DNA of 64,000 nucleotides from Vanrija pseudolonga (lineage: Eukaryota; Basidiomycota; Tremellomycetes; Trichosporonales; Trichosporonaceae), in contig NC_085852.1 of assembly GCF_020906515.1 (NCBI RefSeq), forward strand, positions 1,674,001 through 1,738,000. Reading direction: 5' to 3'. Of the stretch, positions 11,835 through 21,911 are shown piece after piece. The notes below the pieces were generated by a model. The model saw only the letters and a list, made by a program, of their open reading frames with translations, did no database searches and was not told where the DNA came from. Position numbers and translations under genes: made by a program. Every line of letters starts with the position of its first letter. Positions within the stretch are counted from its first letter, which is position 1.

Positions 11835-14800
11835 CTATTCCTTGTTCTTTCCTTTGCCCTTTGAGAGGGATCGCAGGACCTGGGGGCCTGTCCGTGCCGT
11901 AGGTGTTGTCGCCTCGTCAGCAGCGTCGGTGGCCGGTGTCGTGGTGTCAATGACGATGGCCGGTGGCGCTGGGGTGCGGGGCGCCGCGGCTGTCGTCGGC
12001 GTCTTGGGCTCGGTTGCTTCAGTCTCGGGCACGAGCAGCGCTGGTGCCGAGTCCTCGGGTCGTCCGCTTTCCGGCATCGACACGCCTGACGTGAAGCTCG
12101 AGGTGCGGCTCGACTCTAATGAGTGGCGGGCGAGCCGTTCGGTCCCTGCCAGGGCGAGGCTGGTGTCGGACGCGGCTGAGGCGCGGTGCTCGAGCGTAAG
12201 ATAGTCGATCTTGAGCTGCGACACTGCCGACGCCGTCGGCGAGGCAGTCGCACTCTCGGCCTCGTACGCCGGTGGCGGAGCAGAAGACTCAGCGACCCGG
12301 TTGACAGCCCACCTCGCGTCCTTGGTCGGCAGAGGCGGCGGCGTGTCGGCCGACACCCTCGTTAGCTCGCTGAGCTTCTTGTCGGGCCGGTACGACGAGG
12401 GTCCAGCATGAGGTGACGGGGAGGCGGGGTGGGATTGCGGAGATGGCGAGCTTGGGCGCGAGCCACGCGATGACGAGGGATGGAGGTGATCGCCCAGCCA
12501 ACTGCCGACCTTTGACGAGGACGACTTGCCTGACTTGCTTGAAGGAGTGGACGACCTGACCTGTGTGAGAATCAACTCCTCTGCCTTGCGTCGCCGCTTC
12601 TCCTCGGCCTTGCGCCGTTCCTTGACGCGCTCGGGAGCAATGAGCTCTGTCCATCGCGCCAGGATGACCCGCCGCGCTGCCTTGTCATATGACTCGGCGT
12701 CGGTGTGCGCCTGCGCCTCACGCGGATCGCACAGTACCGACATGTTGTCGAGCAGTCCATTCGACGAGAGCTTGTTACGGACGCTCTTGAAGGCACCCGC
12801 GGTCGGGTACACTGCCAAGCCTAGAGCCCCGCTCGCGGCTCGCGCAACAAGACCGACCCCGCCGACGCCGATACCACCGATGAACCCGCCCACACCCTGT
12901 CATGTCAGCGTGCTGGGTTAGAACAAGTCGCCACTCACACCTTCCTTCGCACCCCTAATCGGCTCCCTGACAAGACCAGTGATGCCGTCGTACAGGCCGT
13001 ACGCGAGCCCCTTGCCTGCTTCTGTCACGCCCGATTCGAAGTCGCTGACCTTGCCCCGTTTGCGGACCTTGGATCCCATCACGCCAGGCAGATTCTCCAG
13101 GCCCTCCTGGAAGCCGCCGATGACGTCTACAGAGGCTGTAACGGTCAGCATGCTGTGCAGCTCCCAGCGCTCTGCCAGTCACTCACCTTTCGGAATGCCA
13201 ACAGCCAAGGTGCTGAGCCCGCGTCCCTATCGTGTGAGCGCCGACACATGCGGTCCACTCACCGGTGCGTAGAACAGCTGTGCAGTGCCCGTAACTGCCT
13301 GGTCACCAATGTTGAGGATCGACTGAGCGATGGAAGTCATCGGGCCGGCGTAATGCCTAGTTGCCTCGTACTCGACGGGGCGATGTGGCGACAAGTCGCG
13401 CCAGCTCTGCATGCGTCCCTCGACGAGCACTGCGGCGGCGGCACCAGACAGACGGAGACAGAACGTCTCCGACCACCAAGTGGCGACGCGGTCCTGCTCG
13501 ATATCACATCTGCCGTTAGCTGTACCCTTCTCGCTTCACGCACCTCATGTTGAGCAAAGGAAGGTTCTTGTGGAAACTGTCCACACCCTTCGCCACGCCG
13601 TTCTCGCTGCGGATACTCTCGCCGACAACCTGCGCTGCCTCGCGAGTCTCGGGTAACAAGGCGAACTTGATCGCCTCAGCCAGAATGTCCACCGTCATCT
13701 CAGCCTGAGGTATGGGCGCGGGGCCAGCTCCAGCCGCATGGACGGCGTTGCCCCAGAACCACTGATCGCCAAAGAAGGGCACAATGATTGTGGGCAGGCA
13801 GGCAGTCAAGCCTGCGGCCGTCGTGCCTGCGCCGCCGTGGTGGCAGACGGCGGCGACGCGCCCGGCATCGAACAGCCAGTCGTGGGGGATATTTCCCTTA
13901 ATGATGAAGACACTGTCGGGGATCTCAATGTCCGTCTTGCCAAGGTCTGCCCAGCCAGCTGAGACGAGTGCACGAACGCCGGCCTTCTGAACCGCGCCGA
14001 GGATCGTCTCGGTGAGCTTGAGCGGGTCCTTGACGACGACTGACCCGAACCCGATGTAGATCGGCGGTGAGCCAGCGGCAAGGAACTTGGCCAGCTCTGG
14101 GTCCGGCTTGTAGAACGTGTCGTTCGGCATGGAGAAGAAGCCCACGACGTCGATGTTGGACCGCCAGTCTCCAGGCTTGGGGAGTAGCGACGTGCTCCAC
14201 GCATACGTGAATGGTACTCTCAGCCTCTGGAGCACAAGCGGGCCGCCAGAGGCAGGAATGGGGTGGAGGCCAAGGATGCCTGTTCGGAAGTTGTTGATCA
14301 CGCGGCCGAGGCCGGACCACATGAGCGAGTCGGCGAGCACAAAACTCGCATAGTTGTTGATGCCTGTCTGTGTGCCAGAGCTCTTGGCCATGACAAGGGG
14401 CTGGGGCGTTAGTAGGTGTCATCTGTGAAGTCACCTACGTGACAGAACCTCTGCGTCGCCGACCAAGGCATGGTGAAGGACATGAGCAGGGGAATGCCGA
14501 GCGCCTCGGCCACATGGATATGCGCAAACGCAGGGGGGTTGGAGATGATCGCGTCAGCTGCAAAGGGACGTCCTGTACCCTCATGGGGCATGAACGTCGC
14601 CTTGTAGCAACCGACGACCATAGTGCCGACCATCTTGCGCTTGATAGACACGTCGCCGTTCGTGATGGACTTGACGCCGGGGAGGAGGCCTGGATTCTGG
14701 ACCATGTACGCCATGAGCTGGTGTGGGTCGCCTCCGATGTCAAAGTGTTCGAGAAGCCCCGTGAGGGGGCGGCGCTGGGCGTCTTCCAGGCCCGCAAGCC

Positions 14801-15389
14801 GCACGTTTGCGCCCTCAACGAGCTCCTTGAAGTCGCCGTGCGTCGCGATGCGCACCCGGTGTCCGCGGGTCTTGATCAGCTCGAGCGCGAGCGCAATGTA
14901 CGGTTGGACGTCGCCGCGCGACCCGACGACGAAGATGACAATGTTGAGGCGCGGGCACTGCGCCGCGTTGAACGGGTCCGCGAGCTGCTCCTGTGGCGAG
15001 AGGAGGTCCTGAAGGTCGTCGTGTTCCTCTACTTGCGGGAGGGAAGACAGGTCGAGGTTGATCCGCACTTGGCCGTGCGCGTCAACTTCCGAGTTCCAGT
15101 TCGGGGCGCGCTCATAGTCTGGTGTCAGTGGCGGCGGGGACGGAGAGGACGTACCTTCCTCGGCGTTCTTCTCCTTCTGTTTACCCGTTATCGACGAGCG
15201 CCTGTCGACGTAGGGCGGCGGCACGTCCACTACTGGCGGAGTAGCCGTCGTGTCCACTGATGTCTGCGACGAAGAGGCTCCTGACGGCGTCGTTGCTGTG
15301 AGATGTGATCGCCGTCGGGATGAGGGGAAGCGGCCGAAGCGCGACGTCCGTTGTTGCGGGGCCTCGGACTTGTCCTTATCGGTGCGCAT
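11835..15389 (-). CDS. Sterol 3-beta-glucosyltransferase-like GT1 enzyme with VPS13/ATG2-like C-terminal extension
   Basis: Seven exons, complement(15155-15389, 14439-15118, 13544-14400, 13263-13509, 13187-13226, 12939-13135, 11835-12896), give 1105 aa. The glycosyltransferase family 1 fold covers about residues 155-650. IVIFVVGSRGDVQPYIALALEL is the N-lobe start and CHHGGAGTTAAGL with PTIIVPFFGDQWFW (from ~residue 491) is the UDP-glucose-binding signature of the Ugt51/Atg26 group. The N-terminal GRAM/PH part of Atg26 is absent; only ~150 disordered residues precede the catalytic domain. From ~675 to ~800 comes a Gly-rich repeat region (see findings), followed by a basic, Ser-rich disordered tail. 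The first intron is 36 nt, in phase and stop-free, so retention would still code. Substrate is inferred, not shown. Confidence 0.8.
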
Positions 15390-16051
15390 GGTGGGTTGCG
15401 GTGGTGGCGTGGTGGAGGCGGTGGGTTTGACAATCTTTTCAGTAGTGGGCCCGTGTCCTCGAGTTGTGTGGTGCGGGCAAGCTGTACTGTGTTGTTGTGA
15501 GGAAGAGTATGTGTAACCTAGATGAGGGGGGGATGTCGATCTGAGACGGTGATTGCACTACACATGGAAGGGGTTTGCCTCGAGGTCAGCGGGTTGTCGT
15601 GATGGTACGGCTTGCTGATGGTGCAACGGTAGTGGTCTGTCTGGCCAGTGGGTGGGTGCTGCCAGTGCCAGTTGTATGACGTCGAGACCGGCAGTCACCC
15701 GCCCTTGTGCCCGTTCTGCCCTGACTGTGAGCCCACTCAACCGGTCGACCTGGGCCCCACCATACAGTGAGTACTTATTTCTCGGTTGCCGTCGCTTCCG
15801 ACAAGTACATCTACTACACAGCATCCCACTTATCCCGTCATCTGTTATCATTCTGGCGCGGGTATCCGCAAGCACACATCCAGCGGACGGCGCCGGTGCA
15901 CCTATCGGCCTTGCGCAGCTACATAGGGACGTCCGGCTACCGGCGACAATTGCGGTGCGGCCCTCGGGAGGCTCGGCAACATTGGCCCGTCTCGACAACG
16001 TCACAGCCAACGCACACTTCCACCACCGGCAACCACGCCCGCCGTGCCATC
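15390..16051. promoter_or_regulatory. Divergent promoter region
   Basis: 662 bp between the head-to-head glucosyltransferase and chromodomain genes. The frame of the latter stays open upstream to an ATG at 15767, but that stretch (about 95 codons) looks like leader rather than protein: low complexity and no recognisable motif. I therefore place the start at 16052. Confidence 0.35.
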
Positions 16052-17956
16052 ATGACGCGAACCCAAGCTGTGCGACAAAAAGGCGGGCGCCGCATGTCAG
16101 CCAAAGGCAGCGGGAAGAAGGCGCAACCACCGGCCTCGGCCTCGGTGTCGCCCTCTCGCCGCGCCGATCCCCCCAAGCGCGTCATCGACCTGTCGCTGGA
16201 GGACGACGACGACGATGCCGTCGAGCAGCGTCCTCGCCGCACAACGGCGAGCAAGCCCGTCAAGCGCGCAGCTCCGGCCCTTATTCCCGGGGCCGTCGTC
16301 CTGTCGCCGGCGACAGAGGCGACCGTCCTCAAGCCCTTGCATTTTGACCCAGTGGACGCCGTGGTGAACAACCACTGGGTGTACATGTTTTACCGTTTCT
16401 GCTCCGAACGGCACGATATGTACGACCGCCGGCAGGCCGGTGTGCCGCGTGAGAAGTTGAGCGCGGACTACACGATGACCAACACGCACATCGGCAACGT
16501 ATACCGGCAGCTCGACGCTGGGTCTCTTCATATGAAGAGCCAAACGATCGCCAACGGAGATCAGAGCGCCGAGGAGGTCGTCTGTAAGTGGCATGATGGG
16601 GGCGCAGGGGACACCGACGCGATGCTGACACTACCAGTCCGCGTCCTGCTTTATTGTGCCTTCTATAACAAGGAGACTTGGGCCGCTCTGTGCGGCGCCG
16701 CCACTGGAGACGTGCCGTCCTGGAAGACTTTCAAGGAGGACCTTCCGTCCATGGACGCCGCGCTGCACTACCTCAGTGTCGTACAGAAGCGCGGAATCTA
16801 CCTCGGCGGCTTCCAGCTCGTCCCACCGACAATCTACTTTTGCGATGACCGCAACAAATCGAAGTCGGTCCCGAACTACTGGGCGAGCCTGCGTCTCGTC
16901 CAGGCCATCATGGACGCCGGGCTGGCGGCGCAACTCGCAAAGTGCAAGTACGCAATCGACGCGAGCTACGTCCTGCAGACAATCCCGACCCTCGGTGGTT
17001 TCCTGTCGCTGAATATCCTCTGTTTCCTTAACGACACGCAGCACTTCACCTGGCTTTACCGCGACTTCGCCACCTGCGGCCCTGGGTCGCGCAAGTTCCT
17101 TCAACGCATGTTCGGCGAGGAGACGATCAACAACGCGGCGATGGAGGCCGCCGGACTGCAATGGCTGTACGACCATCAATGGCGGTACTATGCCCGCCTC
17201 GGTATGGATCCTCCCCACGAGTGGGAGTCCGGCCTCCGCCCCGGCATGCGCGTCCTCGACATTGAGAACGCGCTGTGCTGGGCGCACCGCTACGTTGCAG
17301 CCTACGAGAAGAGCGGGAAGCCCAGTATTGCGAACGAGCCGACGCCATCGTTCGACCCCATCGTGGACATAGAGACGTCGGCACCGGCGTGGTGTGCCCT
17401 CGAGGCCCATGTCCGGAGCTCGAGCCAACCTCTCTGGATCGACGCCGAACTGGACACGCGCCTGGCGTCTCTCGGTGACGAGGTCTACGAGGTCGAGCGC
17501 GTCGTTGCACGAGACAAAAGCCGATACCGCGTGCGCTGGCTGGGATACCCGCCCGAAGACGACACGTGGGAGCCGGAGCGGTCGCTCAAGGAGGACGCGG
17601 CCGAGGCCCTCGAAGAGTGGAAGTCGTGGGAGGCGCGGGTTTCGGCCGCTATCCAGAGCATAAAGGAGGCGCGGCAGGGGGAGCGCAAGAGCGATGATGA
17701 CGACGACAAGCCAACACCGAGCTCGTCGCGTGCTCTCCCTAAGAGGGAAGCGGACGAGCCCAAGGCAACGGGCCGGCCGAGCTCAAAGCGCAAAACCGAC
17801 GTGACCACCGTCAAATCCGACGCCGAGCCCAAGGCAAAGCGGCGCAAAGCGAGCCCGGTGCCCGCCAAGCCCACCACACCCATCACGCGACCTCGGCGTG
17901 CGAAGGCTGTTGCTATCGTTTCGGGTAGTAAACACCATCCCATCAAAATAGAGTAG
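16052..17956 (+). CDS. Chromodomain protein with 5-hmdU DNA kinase-type helical domain (alpha-glutamyl/putrescinyl-thymine pyrophosphorylase clade)
   Basis: Exons 16052-16583 and 16638-17956 give 616 aa. Residues 1-95 are basic and acidic linker (RVIDLSLEDDDDD). From ~100 to ~405 lies an all-helical domain: WVYMFYRFCSERHDMYDRR, YTMTNTHIGNVYRQLD, then FRVLLYCAFYNKETWAAL, YLGGFQLVP and the helix-hairpin-helix-like TIPTLGGFLSLNILCFLND, closing with DIENALCWAHRYVAAYEK. This pattern is that of the helical domain shared by phage 5-hydroxymethyl-dU kinases and aGPT-Pplase2 proteins. Residues ~460-510 form a chromodomain (YEVERVVARD...YRVRWLGYPPEDDTWEPE) with the aromatic cage residues present. The tail is Lys/Arg-rich with KRRKASP-type nuclear signals and ends KIE. 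Biochemical activity in fungi is unknown; I infer a nuclear, chromatin-bound protein. Confidence 0.8.
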   Translation: MTRTQAVRQKGGRRMSAKGSGKKAQPPASASVSPSRRADPPKRVIDLSLEDDDDDAVEQRPRRTTASKPVKRAAPALIPGAVVLSPATEATVLKPLHFDPVDAVVNNHWVYMFYRFCSERHDMYDRRQAGVPREKLSADYTMTNTHIGNVYRQLDAGSLHMKSQTIANGDQSAEEVVCKWHDGGAGDTDAMLTLPVRVLLYCAFYNKETWAALCGAATGDVPSWKTFKEDLPSMDAALHYLSVVQKRGIYLGGFQLVPPTIYFCDDRNKSKSVPNYWASLRLVQAIMDAGLAAQLAKCKYAIDASYVLQTIPTLGGFLSLNILCFLNDTQHFTWLYRDFATCGPGSRKFLQRMFGEETINNAAMEAAGLQWLYDHQWRYYARLGMDPPHEWESGLRPGMRVLDIENALCWAHRYVAAYEKSGKPSIANEPTPSFDPIVDIETSAPAWCALEAHVRSSSQPLWIDAELDTRLASLGDEVYEVERVVARDKSRYRVRWLGYPPEDDTWEPERSLKEDAAEALEEWKSWEARVSAAIQSIKEARQGERKSDDDDDKPTPSSSRALPKREADEPKATGRPSSKRKTDVTTVKSDAEPKAKRRKASPVPAKPTTPITRPRRAKAVAIVSGSKHHPIKIE

Positions 17957-18107
17957 GAGGAAGTAGGCCTTCCTCGGATCCTTGATTGAAACTGTAGCAT
18001 AGCCCCAATTGTTAACTTGTTCACCCCTGCATCTGCCACACCTTAGCCTTGATCGGACCATGCATAAGTTGTTACCTGGTAGAGCAGAGCACCCACTCGC
18101 ACTCGCT

Positions 18108-19175
18108 CTACGGGAAGAAGGCGATCCGCCCCTCGATATCACACTCTGGCGGCCAGCTCTTGAACGTGTCCGATAAGAACACCTCGCGGTCCAAAGCGGC
18201 GAGGCATGGTACGTTCCAGTACTCTATCCTAGCGCCTGCGGCGCACGGTACCGCGTCTGGATGGATATCGCCTTCGTCGGTAGGGTCGGCGCCTTCGTCG
18301 ATGGCTTCTATCAAGTCTTCGTGTGCGCCAGGGCCGAACAGCCGTCTAAGATGCCAGCGGACGAGGCCACCATGAGCGCTGCAGCCTGCGTTGTCGCCCC
18401 ATACGCGCTCGTTGCGCTTCTTCGCCGAGCACGGGAGGCAGAACACGCGTGTGAGCTGCCCGAGGACAGGGGGCATGTCGGTGCCGACGCCGATAAAGTC
18501 CACCCGCTCCGGCCGCCACTCGGACACGAGCACGGCGAGCACGCGCGCGAGCATCACGGGGTCGAAGATGCTCGCGGATAAGGTCGCCCGTGGGGGAGGG
18601 TACTCTATCCGCAGGACTTTTGGTCGTAGCCTTGCGACGAGCGTCTCGCCCAGGAACGCTGCGCCGGAGCGCGGCCGGCCGAACGCCGCCATGCCGGTGC
18701 TCACGAGCGAGCGGAAGAGAGACGAAGAAAGGGCGAGCTCGTCGAGCGCGCCAGATAACGCGGGGTACGTCAACAGGGCCTCGGCTAGCGCGAGGGCGGC
18801 CGTCGCGTCGCGCAGCGATATGCGCTTGGCATGTGCCAGCGCGGCGAGTTTGCGCGGTGGTTCTGGGGCAGCGTACGCCGACGCACCGTTGGACGACGGG
18901 GCATGCTCCGAGCCCGCTTCGCCCACGCGCGACTCGAGCTCTGGCGCGGACAAAAAATCGAGCCCGAGGCCGGCGAACACGGCGCGCCGGTTCGCCTTGT
19001 GTATCTCGAGCGAGGCGTACAGGCTGGGCGTGAGGCGCTCGTTCCAGCCCCTACATGTTCTGGCGGCCGTGTGCAGGTCCGCCTGGGAGAGAGCGCCGAC
19101 ATGGTCCAGCACCGCGGCCTGCAGCTCGGGCGGGAGGTCGCACAGGCGAAACGTGTGATGGGCCGTCGATGGCAT
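18108..19175 (-). CDS. F-box-like protein
   Basis: A single exon of 355 aa. The N-terminus FRLCDLPPELQAAVLDHV...TAARTCRGWNERLTPSLY fits an F-box (residues ~8-50) that would bind Skp1 in an SCF ubiquitin ligase. The rest has helix-rich and Leu-rich stretches but no repeat I can name. A Cys/His cluster (FCLPCSAKK...CSAHGG) is present near residue 265. The start is the first ATG with the F-box just behind it; an upstream open stretch lacks an ATG. Substrate unknown. It converges with the chromodomain gene, 151 bp between stops. Confidence 0.65.
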   Translation of the reverse strand: MPSTAHHTFRLCDLPPELQAAVLDHVGALSQADLHTAARTCRGWNERLTPSLYASLEIHKANRRAVFAGLGLDFLSAPELESRVGEAGSEHAPSSNGASAYAAPEPPRKLAALAHAKRISLRDATAALALAEALLTYPALSGALDELALSSSLFRSLVSTGMAAFGRPRSGAAFLGETLVARLRPKVLRIEYPPPRATLSASIFDPVMLARVLAVLVSEWRPERVDFIGVGTDMPPVLGQLTRVFCLPCSAKKRNERVWGDNAGCSAHGGLVRWHLRRLFGPGAHEDLIEAIDEGADPTDEGDIHPDAVPCAAGARIEYWNVPCLAALDREVFLSDTFKSWPPECDIEGRIAFFP

Positions 19176-19740
19176 GCCGGTCGGTCGTGTGCTCAGTCGC
19201 TTGTCATGGTGTCGATGCAAGGGGTGTGATGGTGTCGATGATGCAAGGTTGGTGATGATGTCAAGAGAGGATGAAAGTGGAGGGAAGGCGTGTGATGGAG
19301 CTTTGGAGACCAAGTGCACGTCATCTCAGTGTCTGGGCCGTAGAAATCGCTTAAAACTGTCGGCGATTAGCCACGTGAACGCCACGTTGAGCCACTTCGG
19401 AACTATCATCGGCGTTTTAATTTTGATCGTCTGCCAATTTGCCTCCGCTCAGAACTTTGGACGGTGCTTGCGTCCTGGCTGCAGTGGTGCATGCAGGCTG
19501 GGCTGGCTGGCTGGGTGGTTGCAGCCTGGCTCTGTGCTGCTGGCTGGGCACCACCTCCTGCCACTCGCACTGCTGCTGCTGCCGCTGCTGCACTCTCCCT
19601 CCCTCCGCACTCGCCGTGCACACTGTTGAGTGCCCGTTTCGACATTGACCAAGTCTTGTCCCAACCCTTCAAGAAACAGTGAGTAGAGCCGCCAACATCC
19701 ATCTTGCGACAGTACACTGACCACCTACCTCAGATTCAAA
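19176..19740. promoter_or_regulatory. Divergent promoter region with RPL11 leader
   Basis: 565 bp between the F-box gene and RPL11. It contains a run of GGCTG-type repeats around 19496-19535 and a pyrimidine-rich stretch (about 19555-19605), then the RPL11 5' leader with its own intron. Confidence 0.4.
19679..19733 (+). other. Predicted 5'-UTR intron of RPL11
   Basis: The donor GTGAGT at 19679 and acceptor CCTCAG ending at 19733, with a CTGAC branch site at about 19716-19720, sit just before ATTCAAAATG. The intron lies entirely upstream of the start codon. 5'-UTR introns are common in ribosomal protein genes. Confidence 0.6.
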
Positions 19741-20605
19741 ATGGTCAGTACCGCACGCTCCGCCTGGTCGTTTTCCGCTCGCCGTGTCGTTGTCCGTCGC
19801 TGTCGTCTGCGCTGGGAGGAGCCGAGGGAGGAAGGAAGGGAGGCTGGGATTGAGGAGGAACGGACTGGCTGGGCATTGGGCAGGCCAGGCTCCGACAGCA
19901 CAGCGACGAACGCAACGACGCAGCTCGTCGCTGTGCGCAGGCAGACGGCAGCGATACCGACAGACACACGACCGACCGACCACTGGCGCCCAAACTTTCA
20001 ACACGACTTGCTAACACCACCCAGGCCGAGGCTAAGAGTGCCCCCGTTAACCCGATGAAGGAGCTTCGCATCGAGAAGCTCGTCATCAGTGCGTTTGGAT
20101 CGAGACGTGCATCACAAGGCATAAATCTGACACCTTCACAGACATCTCGGTCGGAGAGTCTGGTGACCGTCTTACTCGTGCCGCCAAGGTGCTCGAGCAG
20201 CTCACTGGTCAGACCCCCGTGACCTCGAAGGCCCGCTACACCGTCCGTTCGTTCTCGATCCGTCGTAACGAGAAGATCGCCGTCCACGTCACCATCCGTG
20301 GCCCCAAGGCCGAGGAGGTCCTTGAGCGCGCCCTCAAGGTCAAGGAGTACGAGCTCCGCCGCCGCAACTTCTCCGAGACTGGCAACTTCGGCTTCGGTAT
20401 CGACGAGCACATTGACCTCGGTATCAAGTACGACCCCGGAATCGGTATCTTCGGCATGGACTTCTTCGTCGTCATGGGCCGCCCTGGTCTCCGTGTCACC
20501 CGCCGCAAGCAGAAGGTCGGACGCGTCGGTGCCGGCCACAAGGTCCGCCCCGAGCAGACCGTCGCCTGGTTCAAGCAGCGTTTCGACGGCATTGTTTCCC
20601 GTTAA
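19741..20605 (+). CDS. RPL11: 60S ribosomal protein uL5 (RPL11)
   Basis: Exons 19741-19743, 20025-20088 and 20142-20605 give 176 aa, the usual uL5 length. The first coding exon is only the ATG, followed by a 281-nt intron, a typical ribosomal-protein arrangement. Signatures: [58 protein letters not shown] and [24 protein letters not shown]. uL5 binds 5S rRNA with uL18 in the central protuberance of the large subunit. Strong codon bias makes the opposite strand open over the whole gene, which explains a long antisense frame that I reject. Confidence 0.97.
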
Positions 20606-21911
20606 GCGTGGGATGTATATCACTTCATTGGCACCTAGACGGGATGGATGCGGCATGACACAGCGTGGGGGGTGTAGAGGGAGTCGGGGGAGCGGGAGCG
20701 GGGTGCGCTGAACAGGGGGCAGGTTACCGCCATTACAGTACTGATCTGACAAGAGCACACCTGCTCGGAAGTCGCTGATGATGGTGGCAACAGGTGGTGG
20801 AGGGCGAGCAGCGTCTGGTGGAGGGCGGATGGAAAACTTCCTCACAGCCGGTGGACCGCACTGCCTACGCGTGATGGCGCCGAGCAGAGCATCGAGCACC
20901 CCCGGCGCCGAATCGCCCTCAGTAACTCGATCAACTGCATGTGGCTCACCACATGCCACAGATCTGCATCGATGTCGAGGCGTGGCCATACCCGGCGCCA
21001 TCATCACGACCAAGCCTGTCATTTCATGTGTGGCAGTGGCACCAGTCGTCCCCTGCGTCTGTACCCTCTCTACCTCTTTCTGCTTCGCGTATGTAGCTCC
21101 TGCACGCTGCACGTCGGAACTCGTTTCATTCTGTCAGCCTGCACGATCTGTCACAGTGTCCTTCCCGCAGCGCCTGTCATGCGTCTGTCGGACTAGCACA
21201 ACCACCGCGCAAAGGCCAAACGCCGCCTCGCACCAGTTGCAGCGACAGCCAGAGATGGCCAGCATGCAGTTCCTTGACAGAAGCCGCAGCAAGCAGTCCA
21301 ACGACACAGTCCGTGAGCTTGTCAGTGCCGCTCGCGTCCTCTCTCCGTCACGCCAGCCTTGCGCGCCAAACTAAGTGATCCCCAAAAGTCCATGCCCAAC
21401 AACAACTACAACAGCGTACAACCCAACCTCGCGCACCGCACACGCACACACAACCTGTAGTGTCAGCTTTCGTCTCAAAAAGGCAGTGAGAGAATGCGCA
21501 TAATATCAGATTGTCCAGTGAGAGCATCGGCGCCGCCTACGCTGCCATGTTTCAGATAGCTGCGGCCGGCGCCCTGGTACAAGAGGTGCCAATGGGGAAA
21601 ATGTTCCGCTCTTCATTTATGCGCCGGAGGGCGAGGGGGAGGGGAGGGGGAGAATGCTTACCTTGTAGGTGTGGGCCTTGGCGATGTCGGCAGTGTCGAT
21701 GAGAGGAAGTCAATGGCAACAAGGAGAGAATTTCGGTCTCGACCAGTTTAAGAACTCTCTCGACCAGAGGGCGAGCCCTCGCACCATTTAGGCGCGCCGC
21801 TAGGCCGCACGCCTGCTTCACCACCCCGCCCACCTCCACCGCCGAGATCCTCCTCTCCAGACATTTTCGGATTCCTCCACCACAACCGTCCATCACACAC
21901 AAACACACACA
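20606..21911. other. Intergenic region, no protein gene supported
   Basis: 1.3 kb between RPL11 and MRH4. Open frames here are weak in composition and match nothing I know. On the minus strand, 21662-21454 shows a donor GTAAGC after ACCTACAAG and an acceptor GCTGACACTACAG, which suggests a spliced divergent transcript (see findings). The last 200 bp are the MRH4 promoter. Confidence 0.4.

Noticed and set aside
15767-16051. Upstream in-frame extension of the chromodomain gene
   Set aside because: The added 95 residues have no conserved feature and read like translated leader; the ATG at 16052 precedes a typical basic nuclear N-terminus.
19745-21112. Long (455-codon) open frame on the minus strand opposite RPL11
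   Set aside because: It mirrors the biased codons of RPL11 and runs on into low-complexity sequence; no family features.
20778-21374. 198-codon plus-strand frame downstream of RPL11
   Set aside because: Low-complexity, no motif, no leader or splice support.
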